64,000 bases of DNA from Pseudomonas sp. NFR16 (GCF_900108875.1 NZ_FNYJ01000007.1:168535-232534), one strand, 5' to 3'; shown: positions 46,135 through 53,542, counted from the first letter of the stretch. Made by a program: numbers and translations. Notes: generated from the sequence alone by a model not told the origin.

Positions 46135-46618
46135 ATGGCGCTCGACGCATTTATCGAATTCGAAGGCATTTCAGGCGAAAGCCTCGACGACAAGCACAAG
46201 AACTGGATCGAAATCCTCGGCTATAACTTCGGCACTCATCAGAGCGCCTCGGCCACTGCAAGTTCGGCAGGCGGCGCACCGTCGGGCCGGACCTCGGTCA
46301 CGACGTTCAACTTCACCAAGTTTCTCGACTCGGCCAGCTGCAAGCTCATGCAAGCGAGTTGTTCTGGGCAACACTTTCCAAAAGTGACGATCGCGCTGCA
46401 CCGCGCCGGCGGCGACAAACTCAAATACTACGAAATTGTCCTTGAGGAAGTGATCATCTCTGATTACTCGCAAAGCGCGAACGATGCCGCGTGAAGTCGT
46501 GCAGCTCGATTACGGCAGGATCAAAACCAGGTACACCCGACAGAGTCGCAGCGACGGGACGGGTAGCGGTACTGTCGCGGGTGGCTGGGATCGCATCAAA
46601 AACGCGATTTACGCGTGA
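46135..46618 (+). pseudogene. hcp: hcp (type VI secretion tube protein), frameshifted
   Basis: The first 119 codons encode a typical Hcp ring protein (MALDAFIEFEGISGESLDD, SASCKLMQASCSGQHFPKV, ALHRAGGDKLKYYEIVLEEV) and then hit TGA at 46492. The missing C-terminus is present in the +1-shifted frame from 46493 to 46618: EVVQLDYGRIKTRYTRQ ... GGWDRIKNAIYA, 41 residues that complete the conserved beta-strands and end as Hcp proteins do. So one base was gained or two lost around 46488-46492. The restored gene would end 9 bases before the effector start, with GAGGG overlapping its stop. Either a recent inactivation or an assembly error. No other T6SS genes are in view. Confidence 0.9.
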
Positions 46619-46627
46619 GGGCCGTTT

Positions 46628-47587
46628 ATGTCGCGGCCTTACAACTTCATCAATGAGCAGATGCAGACCTATTTTTCCATCAAGGGAAAACTGCCCTTGG
46701 GACGACGCGCGGCGCAGAAGTTCGATGTGCTCAACGCTCACATCCGCAACTCCACTGTCGCGGCAGGGGAAATCGTACTCGTCCCCGATGACTCAACCGC
46801 CGCGTGCACGGCTGAAGAGGCCGAACTCATGAGACTCGCTACGATGACCCACCAAGGGCTCATCGATAACGACGCAGGAGGCGACGACTTCATCGTGGCC
46901 AACCACGAACTTCTCACGCAGCTGCTTGGTAACACCTCCATCGGGATCGGGATAGCAGCCAACGCTTGGGAAAAACACCTGGAGCAGATCAAGACCACGC
47001 TCGACAGCATCGATGCCCTGCATAAACAACACATGGCCTCGGGAACGATGGTCGAGCGAAATCTGTTCTACACCAAACGCCGCCAGCTTTTCGACCAGTT
47101 AGAAAAGTTGCTGAAAAGCTTCCTCAGCCTGGGAGCCGGAATGCGCAACTCGGGCTCAATTCGGCGCATGCTGGGGATTTCGACTAAAAGCTACCTGCAT
47201 ACGGGTGAGATCAGACATTACGCCGAAAAATCGAGCGGCGTCGCCAGAGCGGCGAAGCTGATAAAACGGGGAGCTTATGTGGGGATTGTGTTGGACACGG
47301 CTTCAACGGCGGTTGATATCAGAACGGCCTGTTCAACGGGGCGGGAGGAGGAGTGTACGAAGGCGAAGTATGTTGAGGGGAGTAAGCTTGCGGGTAGTCT
47401 TGGGGGCGCTGCCGCCGGGGCGGGAGTGGCTACTATGATTTGCGTTACCGCGCTGGGGCTTACAACTGGTCCGGGTGCACTCGCCTGCGGTGTGGTCATT
47501 GGCGGGATATTGGGTTGGCGAGGAGGCGAGATAGGAGGTAAGGGAGGTGAGATGACGGGCGAATTACTTTATGAGGTCTCGCAATGA
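46628..47587 (+). CDS. Putative Hcp-associated T6SS effector with glycine-zipper C-terminus
   Basis: A 319-residue protein I do not recognise as a named family. Residues 1-55 (KLPLGRRAAQKFDVLNAHI ... AAGEIVLVPDD) resemble a LysM-like or adaptor segment. Residues 60-200 are helical and charged. Residues 205-305 are hydrophobic and glycine-rich (YVGIVLDTASTAVDI, GSLGGAAAGAGVATMICV, GLTTGPGALACGVVIGGIL), ending GWRGGEIGGKGGEMTGELL. Such glycine zippers occur in pore-forming toxins; Tse4 of P. aeruginosa, an Hcp-dependent effector with a membrane immunity protein, is a fair analogy. No signal peptide. Its stop overlaps the start of immunity gene 1 by ATGA. Function by inference from hcp linkage. 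Confidence 0.7.
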   Translation: MSRPYNFINEQMQTYFSIKGKLPLGRRAAQKFDVLNAHIRNSTVAAGEIVLVPDDSTAACTAEEAELMRLATMTHQGLIDNDAGGDDFIVANHELLTQLLGNTSIGIGIAANAWEKHLEQIKTTLDSIDALHKQHMASGTMVERNLFYTKRRQLFDQLEKLLKSFLSLGAGMRNSGSIRRMLGISTKSYLHTGEIRHYAEKSSGVARAAKLIKRGAYVGIVLDTASTAVDIRTACSTGREEECTKAKYVEGSKLAGSLGGAAAGAGVATMICVTALGLTTGPGALACGVVIGGILGWRGGEIGGKGGEMTGELLYEVSQ

Positions 47588-47964
47588 AAGATATCGTACC
47601 TGCCCTAGTTGCAGCTTCGATAATGATCCCCGGAGTCCTGAACGTATTTGTGTTGCTATTCATCACTTGGTGGGTAAGAGGCGAGGTAGACAGCCGCCTT
47701 TCTCGGTGTTCCGTTGTTGTAGATATTAAGACCACTTTTGGTGGTCTGGGATTCATCGGAGATCTCTATAGGGTCGGCACCGTGGCATGTGTCTTAATGT
47801 TTCCTAAGCTGTTTCTTAAACGACGAGTCATCGATATTCGGCAAGTGGCAGGCTTTCCAAATAAATTGAAACGCTTGATCGTGGTGCCGTTTTTGCTAAA
47901 TATAATTTTTTTTACGGCCATGCTCGTGTTTCGTGCTTGGCTATATTTTTATGATTTTCAATGA
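47584..47964 (+). CDS. Putative membrane immunity protein, paralogue 1
   Basis: A 126-residue protein with an N-terminal membrane helix (about residues 7-31), a conserved middle (DSRLSRCSVVVDIKTTFGGL GFIGD, then LFLKRRVIDIRQVAGFPNK) and a C-terminal membrane helix (about 97-120). Its ATG overlaps the effector stop (ATGA), the common coupling of toxin and immunity genes. It is the first of a tandem set of relatives at 48133, 48628, 49072 and 49172. Codon use is AT-richer than in flanking genes. Immunity role is inferred. Confidence 0.7.
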   Translation: MKDIVPALVAASIMIPGVLNVFVLLFITWWVRGEVDSRLSRCSVVVDIKTTFGGLGFIGDLYRVGTVACVLMFPKLFLKRRVIDIRQVAGFPNKLKRLIVVPFLLNIIFFTAMLVFRAWLYFYDFQ

Positions 47965-48006
47965 CTTCATATATTTTGTAGACTATTTCCTCAACGTACA
48001 CGGATA

Positions 48007-48136
48007 ATTGGTAACACCTCTATCGGCATCGGGATAGCAGCGAGTGCGGGAAAACTTGGGATGGGGCGGCGGAAAATTAGGAGGTTTGGGTGGTGAATAT
48101 TTCGGGGATTTCCTATACAGAGTGGTTGAACCATGA
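48007..48136 (+). pseudogene. Effector gene remnant 1 (internal piece plus 3' tail)
   Basis: 48007-48042 matches effector bases 46925-46960 at 32 of 36 positions (coding GNTSIGIGIAA in the intact gene). After a short joint, 48059-48136 encodes GWGGGKLGGLGGEYFGDFLY RVVEP and stop, a clear relative of the intact effector tail GWRGGEIGGKGGEMTGELL. Its stop overlaps the start of immunity paralogue 2 by ATGA, exactly as in the intact pair. This is therefore the scar of an older effector whose middle was deleted. Confidence 0.8.
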
Positions 48137-48522
48137 GTGTTGATCCAGGACTCGTCGCCGCTGGAATAATGATTCCGATGCTTATTGATTTACTCGCGAT
48201 AGTGGCCATGACCTGCTGCATCAGAAACAGAGTGGATAGGCTGCTGAGTAATTGTTCAGTAGTCGCAGACCATAAAGCTACTTTCAGTGGATTGGGTTTC
48301 ATAGGAGACGTTGTCAGGATAGGGGTGGTGAGTACAATCTTTCTTGCTCCCAAAGTCTACTTGAAACGAGGTGTCATCGATGAGGCGCAAATTAGAATTT
48401 TTCCCAGGAAGTATAAGATACTAATTATGCTCCCTTGGATGGTATCTGTCATTGTGCTGTCTGCATTGGTGGGTTTTCGTATCTGGATCTATATTGCTGA
48501 TATTCCTCCAGTTAGCAAGTAA
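48133..48522 (+). CDS. Putative membrane immunity protein, paralogue 2
   Basis: A 129-residue relative of paralogue 1: N-terminal membrane helix (GLVAAGIMIPMLIDLLAIV), the shared core RVDRLLSNCSVVADHKATFS and GLGFIGDVVRIGVVSTIFL, KVYLKRGVIDEAQIRIFPRK, then a C-terminal membrane helix and an isoleucine-rich end. It is coupled by ATGA to effector remnant 1, which suggests it once protected against that lost effector and is now an orphan immunity gene. Confidence 0.72.
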   Translation: MSVDPGLVAAGIMIPMLIDLLAIVAMTCCIRNRVDRLLSNCSVVADHKATFSGLGFIGDVVRIGVVSTIFLAPKVYLKRGVIDEAQIRIFPRKYKILIMLPWMVSVIVLSALVGFRIWIYIADIPPVSK

Positions 48523-48627
48523 ATAGAGACAGGAATCCTTTCCATCTCTTGCGAGTTTATTTTGCCAGCGCCCCGCATTCTTATCGTGGTCACAGGAGTG
48601 GATATGCACGTAATGGGTCATCCCTAA

Positions 48628-49000
48628 ATGAACGGTCTCGATCCTGGACCATGCGGGCTTATCGTATTAACGCTTCTGTTCTTCAACCTGATTGGTCTTG
48701 CGGGAGTGACCGTTTACGCTCGCGAGAAGGTTGATAGATTGCTCTGTAACTGTTCTGTAGTGGCGGATAATAAAGCGACGTTGAGCGGGTTGGGATTGAT
48801 GGGGGACATTGTCAGGATCGGGGTTGTGGGGAGTCTTTTGGTTTTCCAAAGACATATGCAAATAAAACCATTGTGGATGAAGAGCAAGTCAACGCCTTTC
48901 CAGCGAAATTAAGATGATGATTGTTACGCAATGGCTGGCATTGGCGGTAATTATGTCTGCGCTGCTTGGTTTGAGTATTTGGATGAGATTTTTTAGTTGA
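48628..49000 (+). pseudogene. Putative immunity gene, paralogue 3, with two frameshifts
   Basis: The open frame gives only 94 residues (KVDRLLCNCSVVADNKATLS, GLGLMGDIVRIGVVGSLLVF) and then leaves the family pattern. The missing parts lie in other frames: KTIVDEEQVNAFPAKL (48863-48912), matching RGVIDEAQIRIFPRK of paralogue 2, and MMIVTQWLALAVIMSALLG ending at 49000, matching the C-terminal membrane helix. Two one-base deletions, near 48860 and 48910 in A/T runs, explain both shifts. Likely a decaying orphan immunity gene. Confidence 0.75.
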
Positions 49001-49075
49001 ATGGCGCCATGCTATGCGAGGGGCAGCAGTGGCGGTGAGTTTTTGGGTGCGAAGCGTTACAGGCTGGGACGATGA
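49001..49075 (+). pseudogene. Effector gene remnant 2 (3' tail only)
   Basis: The open codons just before 49075 encode ARGSSGGEFLGAKRYRLGR and stop. The GGE-F-x-G pattern and the position resemble the effector tails at 47530-47587 and 48062-48136. The stop again overlaps the ATG of an immunity-like frame (ATGA at 49072). Weaker than remnant 1 because only about 15 codons compare. Confidence 0.5.
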
Positions 49076-49206
49076 ATGCAATTGATTCGGGCCTGATTGC
49101 AGCTGTCGTCATGGAACTTGCGTTTCTCAATCCCATCTCCTTTGTTGTTTTCTTACGATCGGCTGGAGGCCATGATGACAATCAGAAGCGGCCGCTATCG
49201 TCATAG
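49072..49206 (+). pseudogene. Truncated immunity-like fragment, paralogue 4
   Basis: A 44-codon frame, MNAIDSGLIAAVVMELAFLN and onward, matches the N-terminus of paralogue 2 (MSVDPGLVAAGIMIPMLIDL) and then loses similarity and ends at TAG 49204. It overlaps the start of paralogue 5 in a different frame. Reads as the 5' stub of one more immunity gene. Confidence 0.55.
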
Positions 49207-49591
49207 TGGCGCGATTAATTTTGCGGATTATGACGTTATGATTTTGACGATCAGCATCCTTTTTGGAGCCACTCTGGTGTATACCGCGTTGATAACGTTG
49301 TATCTGCGCCACAAGATCGACAAATCACTCGATAACTGTTTAGCGGTCACGGACACTTCTTTGTTTCAGATCGGGACCGGGTTTTCGGGAGATATCAGAA
49401 AGTTAGCCATCGTCAGCGCAATGTTCCTTCGACCCAAAATGTTCCTGAAACTGGGTGCTATGGATGTGGAACAAGTCGATGCATTCCCGAAAAAATTCAA
49501 ATACATGATGTTGGCTCAGGTAGCGCTGGCTACATTGACGACGTTTATCAGCCTCGTTTTTTTGATTTGGGTGCATCTTCCCGACTTCTGA
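49172..49591 (+). CDS. Putative membrane immunity protein, paralogue 5
   Basis: A 139-residue, more diverged member of the set: an N-terminal membrane helix (VMILTISILFGATLVYTALI), the core HKIDKSLDNCLAVTDTSLFQ then IGTGFSGDIRKLAIVSAMFL, KMFLKLGAMDVEQVDAFPKK and a C-terminal membrane helix (VALATLTTFISLVFLIWVHL). The shared Asp-x-Ser/Leu-x-x-Cys and Gly-Asp-Ile/Val positions align with paralogues 1-3. Start ATG 49172 (or 49175) follows GGAGG; the open frame to 49097 lacks a ribosome site. Confidence 0.68.
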   Translation: MMTIRSGRYRHSGAINFADYDVMILTISILFGATLVYTALITLYLRHKIDKSLDNCLAVTDTSLFQIGTGFSGDIRKLAIVSAMFLRPKMFLKLGAMDVEQVDAFPKKFKYMMLAQVALATLTTFISLVFLIWVHLPDF

Positions 49592-49672
49592 AGTCCACCC
49601 CAGAGCGAAATCCGCCCCTCTTGTGCGACCCCTGCATCATCGCGAGGACCTGCTGCGCCGTCGTGCTTTCGC

Positions 49673-49719
49673 CCTTTGTCGTTTCTTGACGCTTTCGGCA
49701 ATTCCCCTGTCGTTTTTGC
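49673..49719. repeat. Right copy of the 47-bp direct repeat
   Basis: The match to 45906-45952 is 45 of 47. It lies 88 bp before the dipeptidase-like gene. Within it TGTCGTTT occurs twice (49677 and 49709, one bp variants), spaced about 31 bp, which could be an activator site; see the left copy for the island context. Confidence 0.85.
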
Positions 49720-49807
49720 ACCCGGCTCCTCCGACCTGCAGGCATATGCTGGCCCCAAAGCGCTGGCAGACGTTCCGGCGCGTGATTAACCTAAAGGGGA
49801 CAGCCTG

Positions 49808-50785
49808 ATGAGCCCAGCCGAATTACACGCCGACAGCATCGTTATTGACGGGCTGATCATCGCCAAATGGAACCGTGAGCTGTTCGAGGACATGCGTAAG
49901 GGTGGCCTGACCATGGCCAACTGCACTGTTTCGGTGTGGGAGGGTTTTCAGCAGACCGTCAACAGCATCGCTTCCAGCCAGAAGTTGATCCGTGAGAACA
50001 GCGATCTGGTGATCCAGGTGCGCAATACCGCCGACATCCGCAAGGCCAAGGAGCTGGGCAAGACCGGCATCCTGTTCGGCTTCCAGAACGCACACGCTTT
50101 CGAAGACCAGATCGGTTATGTCGAGATCTTCAAGCAGTTGGGCGTGGGCATCGTGCAGATGTGCTACAACACCCAGAACCTTGTCGGCACCGGTTGCTAT
50201 GAGCGCGACGGCGGCCTGTCGGGCTTTGGCCGCGAAATCGTCGCGGAAATGAACCGCGTCGGCGTCATGTGCGACCTGTCCCACGTAGGTTCCAAAACCT
50301 CTGAGGAAGTGATTCTCGAATCGAAGAAGCCAGTGACCTACTCCCACTGCCTGCCTTCGGGCCTCAAAGAGCACCCACGCAACAAATCCGACGCCGAGCT
50401 GAAATTCATTGCCGACCATGGCGGATTTGTCGGTGTGACCATGTTCGCGCCGTTCCTGGCCAAGGGCATTGATTCGACGATCGACGATTACGCCGAAGCC
50501 ATCGAATACGTGATGAACATCGTCGGCGAAGACGCCATCGGCATTGGCACTGACTTCACCCAAGGCCACGGTCAGGAGTTCTTCGAGTACCTGACTCACG
50601 ACAAGGGCTATGCCCGCCGTCTGACCAACTTCGGCAAGATCATCAACCCGCTGGGCATCCGCACCGTCGGCGAGTTCCCGAACCTGACCGAAACCCTGCT
50701 CAAACGCGGCCACTCGGAGCGCGTTGTGCGCAAGATCATGGGCGAGAACTGGGTGCGCATCCTGGGCGACGTCTGGGGCGAATAG
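49808..50785 (+). CDS. Membrane dipeptidase (M19)-like protein lacking the HxD motif
   Basis: A 325-residue TIM-barrel protein of the renal dipeptidase family. Later family segments are present: CDLSHVGSKTSEEVILESKK, PVTYSHC, HPRNKSDAELKFIADHGGFV GV and GIGTDFTQGHG. The first metal-binding motif of active M19 enzymes (DGHNDLP-like) is replaced by IDGLIIAKWN at residues 13-22, so the metal site is altered. The gene leads the dimethylglycine cluster (homologue of P. aeruginosa PA5396). An enzyme acting on a betaine-related substrate is possible; true dipeptidase activity is doubtful. Confidence 0.88.
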   Translation: MSPAELHADSIVIDGLIIAKWNRELFEDMRKGGLTMANCTVSVWEGFQQTVNSIASSQKLIRENSDLVIQVRNTADIRKAKELGKTGILFGFQNAHAFEDQIGYVEIFKQLGVGIVQMCYNTQNLVGTGCYERDGGLSGFGREIVAEMNRVGVMCDLSHVGSKTSEEVILESKKPVTYSHCLPSGLKEHPRNKSDAELKFIADHGGFVGVTMFAPFLAKGIDSTIDDYAEAIEYVMNIVGEDAIGIGTDFTQGHGQEFFEYLTHDKGYARRLTNFGKIINPLGIRTVGEFPNLTETLLKRGHSERVVRKIMGENWVRILGDVWGE

Positions 50786-50935
50786 CGTGGGACGCTCCAG
50801 AGCCTGCTGCGCAGACCAATAGCTGCATCAGCTCTTGGCGTTGCTCGCCACGGCTGAAACCACCGCGAACATCTTCAAAAAGCGAAGCCAAGGGCTTTGT
50901 TTTCAATTACACGAATTTTCTGGAGTTAAGTTTCC

Positions 50936-51466
50936 ATGGCCAAGATCGCCCCGCAATTGCCAATTGAAGTCGACAGCGAGACCGGTGTCTGGACCTCCGA
51001 CGCTCTGCCAATGCTGTACGTACCGCGTCACTTCTTCGTCAACAACCACATGGGCATCGAGGAAGTACTGGGTGCCGAAGCCTACGCCGAGATTCTCTAC
51101 AAGGCGGGCTACAAATCGGCCTGGCACTGGTGCGAGAAAGAAGCCGAATGCCACGGCATCGAGGGCGTCGCGGTGTTCGAGCACTACATGAATCGTTTGT
51201 CGCAGCGCGGCTGGGGCCTGTTCAAGATCCAGGAGATCGATCTGGATAAAGGCACCGCCAGCGTCAAGCTCGAGCACTCAGCCTTCGTTTACGTCTACGG
51301 CAAAGTCGGTCGCAAGGTCGATTACATGTTCACGGGCTGGTTCGCCGGCGCCATGGACCAGATTCTCGCTGCCAAAGGCAGCTCCGTTCGCACCGTGGCC
51401 GAGCAGGTTTACGGCGGTTCGGAAGAAGGCCACGAAGATGGCCTGTTCGTCGTAAAACCGTTGTAA
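50936..51466 (+). CDS. DUF5943 family protein of the dimethylglycine cluster
   Basis: A 176-residue soluble protein found with dgcA/dgcB in pseudomonads. The middle part (YKAGYKSAWHWCEKEAECHG then GWGLFKIQEIDLDKGTASVK and YMFTGWFAGAMDQILA) has the look of a V4R (4-vinyl reductase) small-molecule-binding domain. It lies 15 bases before dgcA, behind the dipeptidase-like gene, and is surely co-transcribed with dgcA. Its exact job is unknown. Confidence 0.8.
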   Translation: MAKIAPQLPIEVDSETGVWTSDALPMLYVPRHFFVNNHMGIEEVLGAEAYAEILYKAGYKSAWHWCEKEAECHGIEGVAVFEHYMNRLSQRGWGLFKIQEIDLDKGTASVKLEHSAFVYVYGKVGRKVDYMFTGWFAGAMDQILAAKGSSVRTVAEQVYGGSEEGHEDGLFVVKPL

Positions 51467-51481
51467 GCCGAGGACCGCGTC

Positions 51482-53542
51482 ATGGCTTTCGAAGCAATGT
51501 TTCAGCCGATCCAGATCGGCAAACTCACCATCCGCAACCGCGTCCTCAGTACCGCGCACGCCGAGGTCTACGCCACTGATGGCGGCATGACTACCGACCG
51601 CTACGTGAAGTACTACGAGGAGAAAGCCAAGGGCGGCATCGGCCTGGCCATTTGCGGCGGCTCCTCCAGTGTTGCTATCGACAGCCCGCAAGGCTGGTGG
51701 AAGTCGGTCAACCTGGCGACCGACAAGATCATCCCGCACTTCCAGAATCTCGCTGATGCCATGCACAAGCATGGCGCCAAGATCATGATTCAGATCACCC
51801 ACATGGGCCGTCGCTCCCGTTGGGACGGTGACCACTGGCCGACGCTGATGTCGCCATCGGGCATTCGTGAGCCCGTGCACCGTGCGACCTGCAAGACCAT
51901 CGAGCCGGAAGAGATCTGGCGCGTGATCGGCAACTACGCCAGCGCCGCGGCACGTGCCAAGGCCGGTGGCCTGGACGGCGTCGAGCTGTCGGCGGTGCAC
52001 CAGCACATGATCGACCAGTTCTGGAGCCCGCGCGTCAACAAACGTACGGACGAATGGGGCGGCAGTTTCGAAAACCGCATGCGTTTCGGTCTGGAAGTGA
52101 TCAAGGCTGTGCGCAAGGAAGTGGGTCCTGATTTCTGCGTGGGCCTGCGTATCTGCGGTGACGAATTTCACCCTGACGGTCTCAGCCATGAAGACATGAA
52201 AGAGATCGCCAAGTACTACGACCAGACCGGCATGATCGACTTCATCGGTGTGGTGGGCTCAGGGTGCGACACGCACAACACTCTGGCCAACGTGATCCCC
52301 AACATGAGTTATCCACCGGAGCCATTCTTGCACCTGGCCGCCGGTATCAAGGAAGTGGTCAAGGCGCCGGTCCTGCACGCGCAGAACATCAAAGACCCGA
52401 ACCAGGCCACGCGCATTCTGGAAGGCGGCTACGTCGACATGGTCGGCATGACCCGCGCGCACATCGCCGATCCGCACCTGATCACCAAGATCAAAATGGG
52501 GCAGGTCGACCAGATTCGTCAGTGCGTCGGCGCCAACTACTGCATCGATCGTCAGTATCAGGGGCTGGACGTTCTGTGCATTCAGAACGCCGCGACGTCT
52601 CGCGAATACATGGGCCTGCCGCACATCATCGAGAAAACCACAGGCGTGAAACGCAAAGTGGTCATTGTCGGTGCAGGGCCTGCCGGTATGGAGGCGGCGC
52701 GGGTGTCTGCCGAGCGCGGTCACGACGTGACGCTGTTCGAAAAGAAAGAATTCATCGGCGGGCAGATCGTGACGGCATCGAAAGCGCCGCAGCGCGACCA
52801 GATCGCCGGCATCACGCGCTGGTATCAGCTTGAGCTGGCGCGCCTGAAAGTCGATCTGCGCCTGGGCACTGCGGCTGATATTCCGACCATCATGGACCTG
52901 CGTCCTGATGTGGTGGTGCTGGCTGTAGGCGGTCATCCATTCCTTGAGCAGAACGAACACTGGGGCGCCGCCGAAGGGCTGGTGGTCAGCAGCTGGGACG
53001 TGCTCGACGGCAAGGTTGCGCCAGGCAAAAACGTGCTGGTCTACGACACCATCTGCGAGTTCACCGGGATGTCGGTCGCCGACTTCATGGCGGACAAGGG
53101 CAGCCAGGTCGAGATCGTCACCGACGACATCAAGCCGGGTGTGGCCATCGGCGGTACGTCTTTCCCCACGTACTACCGCAGCATGTACCCCAAAGAAGTG
53201 ATCATGACCGGCGACATGATGCTGGAGAAGGTCTATCGCGAAGGCGACAAGCTCGTCGCGGTGCTGGAGAACGAATACACCGGCGCCAAAGAGGAGCGCG
53301 TCGTCGATCAGGTGGTGGTCGAGAACGGCGTGCGTCCTGACGAAGCGCTGTATTACGGCCTCAAGGAAGGCTCGCGCAACAAGGGTCAGATCGACATCGA
53401 CGCCCTGTTCGCGATCCAGCCCCAGCCGTCGCTGAGCCAGCAGGGTGATGGCTATCTGTTGTTCCGCATCGGTGACTGCGTGGCGCAGCGTAATACGCAC
53501 GCCGCCATCTACGATGCGTTGCGACTCTGCAAAGATTTTTAA
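51482..53542 (+). CDS. dgcA: Dimethylglycine demethylase subunit DgcA
   Basis: A 686-residue iron-sulphur flavoprotein of the trimethylamine dehydrogenase/2,4-dienoyl-CoA reductase class. Residues 1-370 are an FMN TIM barrel (SAVHQHMIDQFWSPRVNKRT, FENRMRFGLEVIKAVRKEVG). An FAD/NAD-type domain follows from about 388 (KVVIVGAGPAGMEAARVSAE). It removes one methyl group from dimethylglycine to give sarcosine. The cluster-binding segment has C348, A351, C354 and C366 where TMADH has four cysteines, so one ligand is Ala. The start MAFEAMFQPIQIG follows GAGGACC. Electrons likely pass to DgcB and ETF. Confidence 0.93.
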   Translation: MAFEAMFQPIQIGKLTIRNRVLSTAHAEVYATDGGMTTDRYVKYYEEKAKGGIGLAICGGSSSVAIDSPQGWWKSVNLATDKIIPHFQNLADAMHKHGAKIMIQITHMGRRSRWDGDHWPTLMSPSGIREPVHRATCKTIEPEEIWRVIGNYASAAARAKAGGLDGVELSAVHQHMIDQFWSPRVNKRTDEWGGSFENRMRFGLEVIKAVRKEVGPDFCVGLRICGDEFHPDGLSHEDMKEIAKYYDQTGMIDFIGVVGSGCDTHNTLANVIPNMSYPPEPFLHLAAGIKEVVKAPVLHAQNIKDPNQATRILEGGYVDMVGMTRAHIADPHLITKIKMGQVDQIRQCVGANYCIDRQYQGLDVLCIQNAATSREYMGLPHIIEKTTGVKRKVVIVGAGPAGMEAARVSAERGHDVTLFEKKEFIGGQIVTASKAPQRDQIAGITRWYQLELARLKVDLRLGTAADIPTIMDLRPDVVVLAVGGHPFLEQNEHWGAAEGLVVSSWDVLDGKVAPGKNVLVYDTICEFTGMSVADFMADKGSQVEIVTDDIKPGVAIGGTSFPTYYRSMYPKEVIMTGDMMLEKVYREGDKLVAVLENEYTGAKEERVVDQVVVENGVRPDEALYYGLKEGSRNKGQIDIDALFAIQPQPSLSQQGDGYLLFRIGDCVAQRNTHAAIYDALRLCKDF

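Noticed and set aside
46480..46500. Programmed frameshift in hcp
   Set aside because: No slippery heptamer, stimulatory hairpin or internal ribosome-like site is visible at the shift; a simple indel explains it better.
48549..48734. 61-residue frame before immunity paralogue 3, possible third effector scar
   Set aside because: Only a vague YAR-GSS resemblance to remnant 2; no GGE tail and no ATGA coupling in the right frame.
45953..49672. Transposon or integrative element with integrase
   Set aside because: No transposase, integrase or terminal inverted repeat is present; only the flanking direct repeat is seen.
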